A stretch of 58,898 nt of DNA from Bacteroidota bacterium (GCA_029555415.1 JAKPSI010000103.1:1-58898), one strand, 5' to 3'; counted from the first letter of the stretch, positions 49,770-58,411 are shown. Numbers and translations are program-made. The notes: generated from the letters alone by a model not told the origin.

Positions 49770-51074
49770 TTATTGTAAAGTATTGAAGTCGATCACAGGA
49801 GCCTGCAAAGGCTTTGGGACCGTGAACAGGGTCGACAGTTTCACTGGTACATTGAAGAAACCACAATTCTGCAGGAAAAAATTCCCGTTTTCCGCACCAC
49901 CGGCGTAATCCATCCGGTATCCTTTTTTAGCCGTGGCATCACCGGAAAAGAGCATGCCGTCAAGCGGTAACCATTCCCCGCTCTTCGTGCGGATCCACTG
50001 ATTACGGTAATAAGCTTTACGGGTGATATTCCCGGTTTCGGGTTCAAAATTCTCCAGGAAAGAATGCAGGTGTTTGAGATACGTATGTGTGGCCGGGCGG
50101 CTGAAACCTGCGATCAGCAGCCATTTCCGGCTTTGGATGTCGAAGAAATATGCCGTGTATTGTGTATAGTTGTTCGCCACCGGCACACCATGCAGTAAAA
50201 ACCGGCAGGTATCCCCGGCATGCCAGAAATATTTCAGGTAACTCTGTCCGCCGGAACCTTCATTCCCGAATTCGCCCGTATGTACGTTCTCTCCTTTTTT
50301 AAGCAAGAGGATCTTTTTGTCATCCGGAATGCTTTTGGGATCATCGGTGTTGAAAGGACTCCAGACCGAGAACAGGATCCGGCGTTCAGTTGCTGAATTC
50401 ACCTGCATGCCGAAATAACCTTCCGCAAATCCATTGGCCATGAAATAGGAGCCGATGACATCATTGCCTTTGGGAACGATGATCTCATTATAGAACCACT
50501 CGGCTTCTTCTTTCAGTGAAGTCATGCCATAATTGATATGTACAGAAGGACCGCGACGGCCCCAGTAGAAAAAATTGCCTTCATTATTCGGGACGTATGC
50601 GGTCGAGCTGTCAACGGCGGAACCGCTCACCAGCAGGTCACTCACTTCCGCGAAAACAGGTCCGGAACGTTTTAAACCTCTTGCTTCGATCTTCACATAA
50701 CCGGGTTGCTGAATGTCCCAACTGCCCGCAGGGACGTCCTTCCAGCCCGCATTTCCGACCGACCGGGTGAAGGAAGAACCATTCAACGTCCATTGTATAC
50801 TGCTTTGGCCGGAGGGCACTTTCAAACGGGCGCTGACATGAAGTTTGCCGGGTTTATTCACTTTCAGCCAGGTGGTCCATACCGCCTCTTTATGTTTCCA
50901 GTTCGTCCATCCTTTTTCAGATACGGTTTCAAAGCCATTTACTGCAGGTAAAGAGACCCATGAGTTCCCACCCAGCGGGATGGCTCGCATGATTGATTCG
51001 GTCTGCGATTGTGCAGATGCAAAAAACGTACTGACAAAAAAAGTCGCTGAAAATAAAAGCCACCTGAGATTCAT
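49770..51074 (-). CDS. DUF3472 (with DUF5077-like N-terminus) secreted protein
   Basis: The ATG at 51074 starts a signal peptide (MNLRWLLFSATFFVSTFFASAQ); the frame extends to 51185 but overlaps the kinase gene. The 434-residue protein has a carbohydrate-binding-like N-terminal sandwich (residues ~25-150: GGNSWVSLPAVNGFETVSEKGWTNW; KLHVSARLKVPSGQSSIQWTLNG). The DUF3472 domain follows (NEGNFFYWGRRGPSVHINYG; YFMANGFAEGYFGMQVNSATERRILFSVWSPF; GNEGSGGQSYLKYFWHAG). DUF3472 proteins are often found with carbohydrate genes. It is the first gene of a unit with the glycoside-hydrolase-like gene. Confidence 0.85.
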   Translation of the reverse strand: MNLRWLLFSATFFVSTFFASAQSQTESIMRAIPLGGNSWVSLPAVNGFETVSEKGWTNWKHKEAVWTTWLKVNKPGKLHVSARLKVPSGQSSIQWTLNGSSFTRSVGNAGWKDVPAGSWDIQQPGYVKIEARGLKRSGPVFAEVSDLLVSGSAVDSSTAYVPNNEGNFFYWGRRGPSVHINYGMTSLKEEAEWFYNEIIVPKGNDVIGSYFMANGFAEGYFGMQVNSATERRILFSVWSPFNTDDPKSIPDDKKILLLKKGENVHTGEFGNEGSGGQSYLKYFWHAGDTCRFLLHGVPVANNYTQYTAYFFDIQSRKWLLIAGFSRPATHTYLKHLHSFLENFEPETGNITRKAYYRNQWIRTKSGEWLPLDGMLFSGDATAKKGYRMDYAGGAENGNFFLQNCGFFNVPVKLSTLFTVPKPLQAPVIDFNTLQ

Positions 51075-51123
51075 GGCAGCTAATTTACGGTATCCTGTGC
51101 GGACGTGCGGGAACTGTTCCGGA

Positions 51124-53325
51124 TCAGACGAGTTCTTCTTGTCTTTTTTCGGACTCAAAAACGGGAATGTCCACTTCGATCTCACAACCCTCTCCGGGGG
51201 CCGAATTCAGGCGGAATTCGCCAGACAGAAGATTGGCACGGCGGCGGATGTTCTCCATGCCGATACCGGTGGATTTAGTATTTGTATCAAAACCACGGCC
51301 ATTATCATAGATACTGAAACTGATGACGCCCTGATGAAGGGTCAGCGTGATCGTCACTTCAGTAGCTTTCGCGTATTTCACGATATTATTGATTTGTTCC
51401 TGAAGTATCCGGTATAGATTGATCTTGAGCTCGTTGGTCATCAATTCTTTGGGAAGTAATTCAAGATTGAGCTTGACCTTGAATAAATTCTTTGAATTCA
51501 CTGTGGAGAGGAGCTTTTCAAAGGCCTCCCGGATCGAAATATCCTTAAGCGATACTGGTGCCAACTGATGTGATAGTCGCCTGATCTCAGTTACAGCTTC
51601 ACGAGTGTATTGTTCACTGAGTGCAATATCATTGCTTACGTCCTTTCCCCTTGAAAGATCATCTTTTGCAACGCCCAGATAGATCAGGGAAGCTGCCAGG
51701 ATCTGATTTACATTATCATGCAATTCCATTCCGACCTGCTGCCGTTCCGCTTCCTGTGTCCTTACGATCGCATTATCCACCCGTTGCTCATATTCTTTTT
51801 CCTGAGTGATATCCTGCATGGTTCCGATCACCCTGACCGGTTTGCCCGCATCATCATACCTGATGAAAAAACGGTCGGAAACGATCTTGAAACGGCCATC
51901 CGCACACTTGAACCTGTATGAAGTATGGAATTTCTGTTCCTGCAACACGAACACATCCTCAATGGACTTCCTTACGGATGCACGGTCATTCGGATGGATA
52001 TTCATCTCCCTCCATCTGACCGAATGTTGCACCTGTTCACGGCCATATCCGAAAACCGTATGAATCCCTTTATTGTAATAAACAGTCTCACTATTGACAT
52101 CCCAGTCCCAGATGGTATCACTGGTCGCCATGGAGATCATATCATAACGGTCAAGTGCTTCCAGCACGCGGGCTTCCGCGCTCCTTCTCAGTTGTTCTGT
52201 GGCAAGCTTCTCAAATGCATGAGAAATGTCCGCAGTGGCGTCTTTCAGCAATTCCACTTCTTCGTTGTCAAAGAAATTGGCGGCCGGTGCATACAATGTA
52301 AACGCCCCGGCAACATCGCCGAATTTAAAAATAGGTAATGCGATCGAAGAACGATAACCTCTTTCCAGTTGAGATTCACGCCAGGGAGCTACACGGGGAT
52401 CCGCGGCGATATCATTACAAACAAAATGGGTTCCTAACCGGAGCGCCGATCCGGTAGGTCCTTTCCCTTCCGGTTCATCTTTCAGCGTGATCTTGCGGAT
52501 CACCGAAAGATATCCGCTTTCATTTCCTGCAAATGCGCATGCATCCAATTGCTGACTTTCAGCATTGACCAGCCCGATCCAGGCCATATGGAAATTGCCG
52601 GTTGAAACGGCGATCTCACAGATATCCCGGAACATGGCCAGTTCATCCTTTTCACGAACGATCACCCGGTTCACCTGTGTAATGAAATCATATAATCTGT
52701 TCAATTTACGCAGCTTCACATCAATGAGGATATCATTGGTGATATCCTGAAAAGAACCATAGATCCGTGTACATGCACCATTGACCATATGAGGTTTACC
52801 GGAAAAACGGATCCACCGGTCATTTCCATTCGCGGTGGTCACTTCCAGTTGTAAGTCGAACTCCCGTCCTTCCTGTTCCGCCTCAGTAAATGCTTTAAAT
52901 AACTTTTCACGGGAAGAAGAAAGCAGGATCATCTCATCCAATATCCTGCCTGTTACAGGTAAAGGAATATCACCCAGCTCAAATATCTCTTTTGCCAAAT
53001 CTGACCATACAGTTGTTTTGTTCACGAAATCATATTCCCATGTTCCTGATGATGTGATCTTTTGCACCTGATCCAGTTCATTCTGTTTTTGCTCCAGTTC
53101 ATTAAGGCGTTTTTCCTGAACCTTATAAAATGAACTGATCAGTTTGAACAGTAGTAATGCAGTGATGCTGATATAAAAAAAACCTTTGACATTCTGGAAC
53201 ATGATATGCCGGCTCTCATCTTTAAAGTCGAAGAAAACAAAGAGGAAACGATCGCTCAGGTAGATCCAGAGCATTCCGATCGCGAAATAGATCAGGGTCA
53301 CCTTAAAGCCAGGAGAAAATTTCAT
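51124..53325 (-). CDS. membrane PAS-GAF-PAS histidine kinase (HisKA_3 type)
   Basis: The 733-residue sensor has two membrane helices (residues ~9-25 and ~48-66), a PAS region (~95-200), a GAF domain (~210-365: DICEIAVSTGNFHMAWIGL; GYRSSIALPIFKFGDVAGAFTLYA), a second PAS (~395-510, ending VIGTMQDITQEKEYEQR) and the kinase core. The phospho-acceptor His lies in VGMELHDNVNQILAAS (about H536), the HisKA_3 pattern. The ATPase domain ends with DNGRGFDTNTKSTGIGMENIRRRA. This class normally signals to LuxR-type regulators, none of which is adjacent. Confidence 0.92.
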   Translation of the reverse strand: MKFSPGFKVTLIYFAIGMLWIYLSDRFLFVFFDFKDESRHIMFQNVKGFFYISITALLLFKLISSFYKVQEKRLNELEQKQNELDQVQKITSSGTWEYDFVNKTTVWSDLAKEIFELGDIPLPVTGRILDEMILLSSSREKLFKAFTEAEQEGREFDLQLEVTTANGNDRWIRFSGKPHMVNGACTRIYGSFQDITNDILIDVKLRKLNRLYDFITQVNRVIVREKDELAMFRDICEIAVSTGNFHMAWIGLVNAESQQLDACAFAGNESGYLSVIRKITLKDEPEGKGPTGSALRLGTHFVCNDIAADPRVAPWRESQLERGYRSSIALPIFKFGDVAGAFTLYAPAANFFDNEEVELLKDATADISHAFEKLATEQLRRSAEARVLEALDRYDMISMATSDTIWDWDVNSETVYYNKGIHTVFGYGREQVQHSVRWREMNIHPNDRASVRKSIEDVFVLQEQKFHTSYRFKCADGRFKIVSDRFFIRYDDAGKPVRVIGTMQDITQEKEYEQRVDNAIVRTQEAERQQVGMELHDNVNQILAASLIYLGVAKDDLSRGKDVSNDIALSEQYTREAVTEIRRLSHQLAPVSLKDISIREAFEKLLSTVNSKNLFKVKLNLELLPKELMTNELKINLYRILQEQINNIVKYAKATEVTITLTLHQGVISFSIYDNGRGFDTNTKSTGIGMENIRRRANLLSGEFRLNSAPGEGCEIEVDIPVFESEKRQEELV

Positions 53326-53578
53326 ACTGATCAGATTCTTGTTTGATATGAAGTGAATACCAATGAATACCTTATTCCTTATCTAAAGTAAGCAATTGAT
53401 ATCCGAACCTGTTCAAAAACAAATATGAAGTTCGTCAAGTCCTCACCTGACATTACATTATACGGTATACTCCGGATCAGCCATGGAAGAGGATCCCAGG
53501 GGACACATCCGTTCACGATTCAAGAACAGTTATCAGTTTAAGAGTTTTCACCTACAGTTTATACAAGGTGGATACCGG

Positions 53579-53899
53579 TCAATCCGGTTTTTTTGTACGA
53601 AGCTTGCTGAGTAGCTGATCGACAAGGGTGGTCGCCCCTTCAGCCATATGTGTAATTACTGAATCAATACCTTTTTGTACCACCTCGTTTTCCCATACAG
53701 CGGAAAAGATCCGGTCCTTCAGTGAATCAGTCCCGGCATCATGTCTTTTGAAAACACTGTTCATTGCCATCCTTCCATAATGTTCCTGGAGATAGGCCAT
53801 ATTATGTTCAAGCTGCTCCCCTTTTTTCTCAACCGCATCCTCCAGTCTCCGGATCTCGCGGTTCAGGGAAGAAAGATTCCTGATCGTTCCTTTTGACAT
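53579..53899 (-). CDS. small helical protein, function unknown
   Basis: I choose the ATG at 53899, 7 bases after the upstream stop, over 53923, which would overlap it. The 106-residue product has a predicted coiled-coil region (LSSLNREIRRLEDAVEKKGEQLEHNMAYLQEHYGRMA, residues ~7-44). A second helical part (VVQKGIDSVITHMAEGATTLVDQLLSKLR) follows. It has no signal peptide. The layout resembles small cytoplasmic stress proteins that accompany holin-X-like membrane genes. It is co-transcribed with the preceding gene. Confidence 0.7.
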   Translation of the reverse strand: MSKGTIRNLSSLNREIRRLEDAVEKKGEQLEHNMAYLQEHYGRMAMNSVFKRHDAGTDSLKDRIFSAVWENEVVQKGIDSVITHMAEGATTLVDQLLSKLRTKKPD

Positions 53900-53906
53900 G
53901 ACTTGA

Positions 53907-54284
53907 TTATTGCTCCTCTTCATCTTCGCCTGCGCTTCGCTGAATGAACAGACGGATGAATGGATTGATGAATAATGCGCGGCGGAATACCGCCAGCAAT
54001 AACAGCAACAGCAGCAGGATACCGGTGGTGATACCGAACCCGCTGATATAACTACCGGTCAGCGAGCTGAGCCAGAACCCCAGCACCAGACCGGCAAAAA
54101 TGATCACCAGAAAAACAAGGAAAAGCGAAATGATGATCCAGAGAAATGTTCCCGCTGAACGGGCAGCCGCCCGCAACAATTTCAGTCGCAGCAACTCAAC
54201 CCGCGCTTCCGCGTATTCCCTGAGGTTCTTCGCATTCTCCCTGAAAAAGGAGCCCAGGTTTTCATTCGCTTCTGTATCTGCCAT
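53907..54284 (-). CDS. holin-X-like two-helix membrane protein (DUF1469/PF07332 type)
   Basis: The 125-residue protein has an amphipathic N-terminal helix (FFRENAKNLREYAEARVELLRLKLLRAAARS) followed by two membrane segments (LWIIISLFLVFLVIIFAGLVLGFWL; GITTGILLLLLLLLAVFRRALF) and an acidic tail (GEDEEEQ). This is the layout of the "putative phage holin" family, common on chromosomes and linked to envelope stress, not to phages. A near-consensus -7 element (TAACTTTA, minus strand, 54300-54307) lies 15 bases before the start. First gene of a two-gene unit. Confidence 0.8.
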   Translation of the reverse strand: MADTEANENLGSFFRENAKNLREYAEARVELLRLKLLRAAARSAGTFLWIIISLFLVFLVIIFAGLVLGFWLSSLTGSYISGFGITTGILLLLLLLLAVFRRALFINPFIRLFIQRSAGEDEEEQ

Positions 54285-54368
54285 GATTCAGTATTTACTT
54301 AAAGTTACCATTGTTCCCCCTCAAAAGCAATAATACTGGTCATGTATGACACCCATTTCATCAAATAT

Positions 54369-54380
54369 TGACAGCTGTCA
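54369..54380. promoter_or_regulatory. CRP/FNR-like palindrome TGACAGCTGTCA
   Basis: A perfect 12-base palindrome with the TGA-N6-TCA spacing of CRP/FNR sites lies midway between the divergent holin-X-like and lipoprotein genes. A second dyad (GTCAT-GT-ATGAC, 54339-54350) lies 18 bases to its left. The receiver-CRP fusion gene is the next gene but one. Confidence 0.5.
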
Positions 54381-54430
54381 TTGATTGAGCCCTTCCCGCC
54401 GCGGTAACTTATAGTATTAAAATTAAGCTC

Positions 54431-55075
54431 ATGAAAAAAGCAGCGATCGCCGTATTGCTGGTACTTTTAACGGGTTTGGCCTGCGGGCCTTCCTCCAGGA
54501 TCACCAGCTCCTGGACAGCTTCCGGGATCAGCAATAACGGATACAGAAAGATCATCGTCCTGGCGCTGTTGCGCGAACCGGATCGCGGCCTGCGTGAAAA
54601 AATGGAGCAACACCTCGTTGGAGACCTCCGTAACATCGGTTATGATGCCATCTGCTCATGCGACGAGTACAATCCGAAAGCATTTGAGAATATGAATGAG
54701 GAGCAGTCCATCGCCAAATTACGCGGTTCCGGAGTGGATGCTGTTGTGACCATCGTATTGCTGGACAAGACAAAAGAAAAAATGTATGTCCCGGGCCGGG
54801 TCATCTATTCACCCTATTACCAGTATCACAATCATTTCTGGTCCTATTCAAGGTCCATGTACAACCGGATCAATGTACAGGGTTACTACGAAGAGAATAC
54901 CCGCTATTTCTGGGAAAGTAATTTCTATGACCTGTCACAGAACAACCTGTTGTATTCCGCGCAGAGTCAATCATTCGATCCGCCTAATGCAGAAACCATG
55001 GGCCATGAATATGGGATGATGATCACACGTGACATGGTGAAGAAAGGACTGCTGAAGGAAACAGCAGCCAGATAA
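54431..55075 (+). CDS. lipoprotein of unknown function (DUF4136-like)
   Basis: The 214-residue product has a lipoprotein signal (MKKAAIAVLLVLLTGLAC, lipidated Cys18). The mature part starts SSRITSSWTASG, and a core of YRKIIVLALLREPDRGLREKMEQHLVGDLRNIGYDAI followed by LRGSGVDAVVTIVLLDK resembles the alpha/beta core of DUF4136-type lipoproteins. An aromatic-rich segment (IYSPYYQYHNHFWSYSRSMY) follows. It is probably anchored in the outer membrane. It is convergent with the receiver-CRP gene (18-base gap) and has CRP/FNR-like dyads upstream. Confidence 0.75.
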   Translation: MKKAAIAVLLVLLTGLACGPSSRITSSWTASGISNNGYRKIIVLALLREPDRGLREKMEQHLVGDLRNIGYDAICSCDEYNPKAFENMNEEQSIAKLRGSGVDAVVTIVLLDKTKEKMYVPGRVIYSPYYQYHNHFWSYSRSMYNRINVQGYYEENTRYFWESNFYDLSQNNLLYSAQSQSFDPPNAETMGHEYGMMITRDMVKKGLLKETAAR

Positions 55076-55093
55076 TATTCATCAACGCCAGGA

Positions 55094-56152
55094 TCAGTTC
55101 GCGAGGTTGACCAGTTTCTTCAGGTCCGTGATGGTGATCACACCATCATGGATATTGATCATTTTCTCTGCCTTGAAATCGCTGAGTGTCCGGATCAGTG
55201 ACTCGGTCGCAGTTCCGGCGATCGTGGCCAGATTCTCCCGGGTGATCTCCATGGAGAATTCGGATTCCCCGTTCTGCTGGAATTTCTTCTGCAGGGAGAT
55301 CAGCGCGTCCGCAACTTTACGACGGAGAGAATTATAGGCAAGCCCCAGTAATTGGGTTTCTTTCTGTGCTACATCATGTGCCAGCATTTTGATGAACAGG
55401 GAACTTACTTCATTATTACTGTTCACCAATGTTTCAAAATCCTCCCGGGGTATCACAGCGATCTCACAATCCTCGATCGCTTCTGCGGTCTCATTATAAG
55501 CCGCATGTTCCAGCAATGCCACATGTCCCAGGAATTCACCCGTCGCATACAACCCCACCACCAGCTCTTTCCCCTCTTCGTTCACTTTGAAGGTCTTGAC
55601 TTTCCCCTTACTGATATAGAATAAGCGTGAAGGATGGTTGCCCTCAGAGTAGATGATCTGCTTTTTCTTGTAATGATTGATATTCCTGTCCTCAGTAAAT
55701 GCATGTAAAATGTCCTTCCCCTGCTGAATACTCAGCAATTGCTGCACGCCTGTTATGCCTCCCATGATATCCTTCCGGATCAGGTCAGCTTTGCGCAAAC
55801 GGATCTCCACCGCATTCAGGAGTTCAGTCCCTTCAAATGGCTTGGTGATATAATCATCCGCACCGAGCGACATGCCTTTGCGGATCTCACCGACCTCTGT
55901 TTTGGCGGACAGGAAAATGAAAGCGGTATGGTGCAGTTCCGGATGCTGGTTCAGTAAGTGAAGAACGCCATAGCCATCCAGCACCGGCATCATGATATCA
56001 CAAATGATCAGGTCGGGTTTATGTTCCAGCGCCATCTCCACCCCCGACTTTCCGTTATCTGCAGTAAAAACTTTATAGTTGGCTAATTCAAGTATCTCAG
56101 CTGTGTTTTCCCGGATCTCCCGGTTATCATCAATGAGCAGGATCTTTTTCAT
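55094..56152 (-). CDS. response regulator fused to a CRP-like regulator (REC-cNMP-HTH)
   Basis: The 352-residue protein combines three parts. The receiver domain (residues 1-122) has the phospho-acceptor Asp52 in ICDIMMP, acidic pair IDDN and Lys in TKPFEG. A cyclic-nucleotide-binding-like beta-roll follows (~145-265: IIYSEGNHPSRLFYISKGKVKTF; GLYATGEFLGHVALLEHAAYNETAEAIEDCEIAVI). The C-terminus is a CRP-type winged helix (~280-345: MEITRENLATIAGTATESLIRTLSDFKAEKMI). Phosphorylation would thus control a CRP/FNR-type DNA-binding output. Its start overlaps the kinase gene by 23 bases, so the kinase is its likely partner. Confidence 0.93.
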   Translation of the reverse strand: MKKILLIDDNREIRENTAEILELANYKVFTADNGKSGVEMALEHKPDLIICDIMMPVLDGYGVLHLLNQHPELHHTAFIFLSAKTEVGEIRKGMSLGADDYITKPFEGTELLNAVEIRLRKADLIRKDIMGGITGVQQLLSIQQGKDILHAFTEDRNINHYKKKQIIYSEGNHPSRLFYISKGKVKTFKVNEEGKELVVGLYATGEFLGHVALLEHAAYNETAEAIEDCEIAVIPREDFETLVNSNNEVSSLFIKMLAHDVAQKETQLLGLAYNSLRRKVADALISLQKKFQQNGESEFSMEITRENLATIAGTATESLIRTLSDFKAEKMINIHDGVITITDLKKLVNLAN

Positions 56153-58232
56153 GGTTGATCGGTTTATTATTCACTTCACCACTGCCCGGGCGACTGCCAG
56201 GCGGCGGCATATTAAATTCAAGTATAAATTCAGTTCCCTCGCCCAGTGCACTCACACATCTGATCGTTCCCTGCATCAGCTCCACATATTTCGATACGAT
56301 ATGCAGACCCAGTCCTGTACCCTGGATATTGGTCACATTCGCTCCGCGGAAGAACCTTTCAAATAAATGGCTCTGATCATTCTGCGAGATACCGATCCCT
56401 TCATCTTTCACTTTCAGGATCAGTTTATCCGTATCGCGGAACGTGCTGACCCGGATGGTACTGTTCTCCGGCGAGAACTTGCTGGCGTTGGACAATAAAT
56501 TCAGCAGGACATTCTTCATCATTGTGATATCCGCACGGATAGCTGATGGCCCCTGATGCTCATACCGGATCACCTGTTCTTTTTTGATATTGTTCTCCAT
56601 CTCTGCAATGACCGAATTGACGAACCCGTCAATTTCAAGTGAAACAGGATTGAGATTCACTTTTCCTTCTTCGAATTTTCCGAGCGAGAGGAAGTCATTC
56701 AGTATATCCGTCAGCGTATTCACGGATGAAATGATCCGGTCCGTATGCTTCTTTCGTTTGGGCTGATCGGCCGATTCTGTATATCGTTCCAGCAGGAACG
56801 CGGATGAGAGTACCGTACTCAGCGGTGTACGGAATTCATGCGATGCCATTGTCACGAAACGCGATTTCAATTCACTCAGTTCCCTTTCCCGTTTCAGCGC
56901 TTTCTGTAATTCTCCTTCCACTTTCTTGTGCATCGAAATGTCGAAAGCGATCAGCAAGTATCCGATCTCATTCTGGTTGGAATCCTTCAGCATCGTTGCA
57001 GTCACCGAAGCAGGAAAACGGGTCCCGTTCTTCTTGATGCACACGAATTCTTCCTGCATGATGCCTTTACCGACCATTCTGGTCTCATAAAGTTCACGTA
57101 ACTCAGCGAAACCACCATTAAAACCTTCAGCAGCCCGCTTACGCATACTTTCTTCGTCTACCAGCACATTGGTATGTTTCTTACCGACCAATTCCTCTGT
57201 TGTATACCCCAGTACCTTTTCTACCGCCGCATTCACCTGACGGATCACATGATCCTTGCTTGCAACCACCATCATCGCACCGGAATTATCGAAAATGAGT
57301 TTCTGTAGCCTTAACGCTTCCTGCAATTCCGCGTCTTTTTTCTCCGTCTGCCGCACCTGCTCCTCCAGCTTATCCACGGTCTGTTTGAGTTTGGAGACAT
57401 TTCGCGTGATCACGCCGATCCTGTTGATCGTTCCGTCATAATCTTTCAGCGGGAACGCGTCAAAAGAAAAATGATGGCCTTCCCATGTACCCGGGACCAT
57501 CTGATCCGTGATCTTTTCGCCCTCCAGTACGCTTTTGAATAGCGGCTGAAGTGATTTCCATTGACGCGCGCTCAACAACGGGAACACCCGCTGGCCGATC
57601 ATCTGATCCGCCTTTATGTTCAGGTCACCAAATGACATTCCGCCACAGAATACATACTGGAGCTCCTGATCGATCACACTGATCGAACCGCCCGGATAAT
57701 TATTCACCAGCTGATAGAATAAATGCTGAAAGAACAACATCCCTTTCTCCGCATCTTCACTTTCCTGGACCTGTAAATGCAATTCACGGATGATATGCTC
57801 CAGTTCAAATGCTTTTTCCGCAAAAACCTTATCATGCTGTTGCTGGGCAACGATATGCGCTATTTCATGTACCACGCTCACCTGCACCATCACATACTCT
57901 TCCCCCTGCTCGTGAAAATATCCGAGTTCAGCATGGATCGGAAATTCCTTTCCGTCCTTTCTCAATCCTTTCGTCACCCTGCCCTTCCCCATTTCCCGGT
58001 TACCCGGCTTTTTATAATATGCTTCCTGAAATTTCCGGTGTTGCGGACGTATGTCTTCCGGCAACAGCACTTCCATATGTTTTCCAACCAGTTCCTTTTC
58101 CTTATACCAGAATTGTTCCGCTGCGCTTTCATTGATACGCACAATGAGCCCTTGCTTGCTGATCAGCAAAATACCGGTTCCCCGGATCTGCATCAGGGCA
58201 TCAAAAGCGGATGGTATGGAGGTCTTTGCCAT
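56130..58232 (-). CDS. cytoplasmic multi-PAS histidine kinase
   Basis: I take the ATG at 58232 (MAKTSIPSAFD) rather than 58259. The 700-residue soluble kinase has a first PAS (residues ~15-130: GILLISKQGLIVRINESAAEQFWY), a second PAS-like region (~180-295: GGSISVIDQELQYVF), a coiled coil (LKQTVDKLEEQVRQTEKKDAELQEAL) and a third PAS (~325-440). HisKA follows with FVTMASHEFRTPLSTVLSS (His near 465), then HATPase_c (NLLSNASKFSPE, DEGIGI, GTGLGLHI). It has no membrane segments, so it senses an internal signal. It overlaps and probably phosphorylates the receiver-CRP fusion protein. Confidence 0.93.
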   Translation of the reverse strand: MAKTSIPSAFDALMQIRGTGILLISKQGLIVRINESAAEQFWYKEKELVGKHMEVLLPEDIRPQHRKFQEAYYKKPGNREMGKGRVTKGLRKDGKEFPIHAELGYFHEQGEEYVMVQVSVVHEIAHIVAQQQHDKVFAEKAFELEHIIRELHLQVQESEDAEKGMLFFQHLFYQLVNNYPGGSISVIDQELQYVFCGGMSFGDLNIKADQMIGQRVFPLLSARQWKSLQPLFKSVLEGEKITDQMVPGTWEGHHFSFDAFPLKDYDGTINRIGVITRNVSKLKQTVDKLEEQVRQTEKKDAELQEALRLQKLIFDNSGAMMVVASKDHVIRQVNAAVEKVLGYTTEELVGKKHTNVLVDEESMRKRAAEGFNGGFAELRELYETRMVGKGIMQEEFVCIKKNGTRFPASVTATMLKDSNQNEIGYLLIAFDISMHKKVEGELQKALKRERELSELKSRFVTMASHEFRTPLSTVLSSAFLLERYTESADQPKRKKHTDRIISSVNTLTDILNDFLSLGKFEEGKVNLNPVSLEIDGFVNSVIAEMENNIKKEQVIRYEHQGPSAIRADITMMKNVLLNLLSNASKFSPENSTIRVSTFRDTDKLILKVKDEGIGISQNDQSHLFERFFRGANVTNIQGTGLGLHIVSKYVELMQGTIRCVSALGEGTEFILEFNMPPPGSRPGSGEVNNKPINHEKDPAH

Positions 58233-58276
58233 ATTAAAAGGACCAGAAAAGTTATGCAAGGGGCCTTCCCTGTAAC

Positions 58277-58290
58277 ATGATGCCAGTCAT
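58277..58290. promoter_or_regulatory. CRP/FNR-like dyad ATGA-TGCCAG-TCAT
   Basis: A 4-base perfect dyad with 6-base spacing (TGA-N6-TCA) lies 45 bases upstream of the kinase gene that heads the two-component operon, and 122 bases before the divergent symporter gene. Confidence 0.4.
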
Positions 58291-58307
58291 ACCCCTCCCT
58301 GAAATTC

Positions 58308-58329
58308 GTTAACCCCTTAAAAGGTTAAC
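58308..58329. promoter_or_regulatory. inverted repeat GTTAACC-N8-GGTTAAC
   Basis: Two perfect 7-base arms around an 8-base centre lie in the gap between the kinase and symporter genes, which are divergent. Position and symmetry suit an operator for a dimeric regulator. A separate GCCGC/GCGGC hairpin around seven T follows at 58343-58359. Confidence 0.45.
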
Positions 58330-58411
58330 AACCTGTGCTTAAGCCGCTTTTTTTGCGGCAAAATCAGTAGATTGAACGCCGTTTCAGGTTAACACCCAAA
58401 CCCAACCGCAT

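Noticed and set aside
53571-53594. Hairpin ACCGG-TCAAT-CCGGT followed by seven T as a terminator
   Set aside because: The T-run is on the plus strand, where no gene ends. On the minus strand, where the gene ends, it is preceded by A and not followed by T.
53907-54284. Phage holin, suggesting a prophage
   Set aside because: The family name is historical. There are no phage structural, lysin or integrase genes near it, and the protein layout fits chromosomal envelope-stress proteins.
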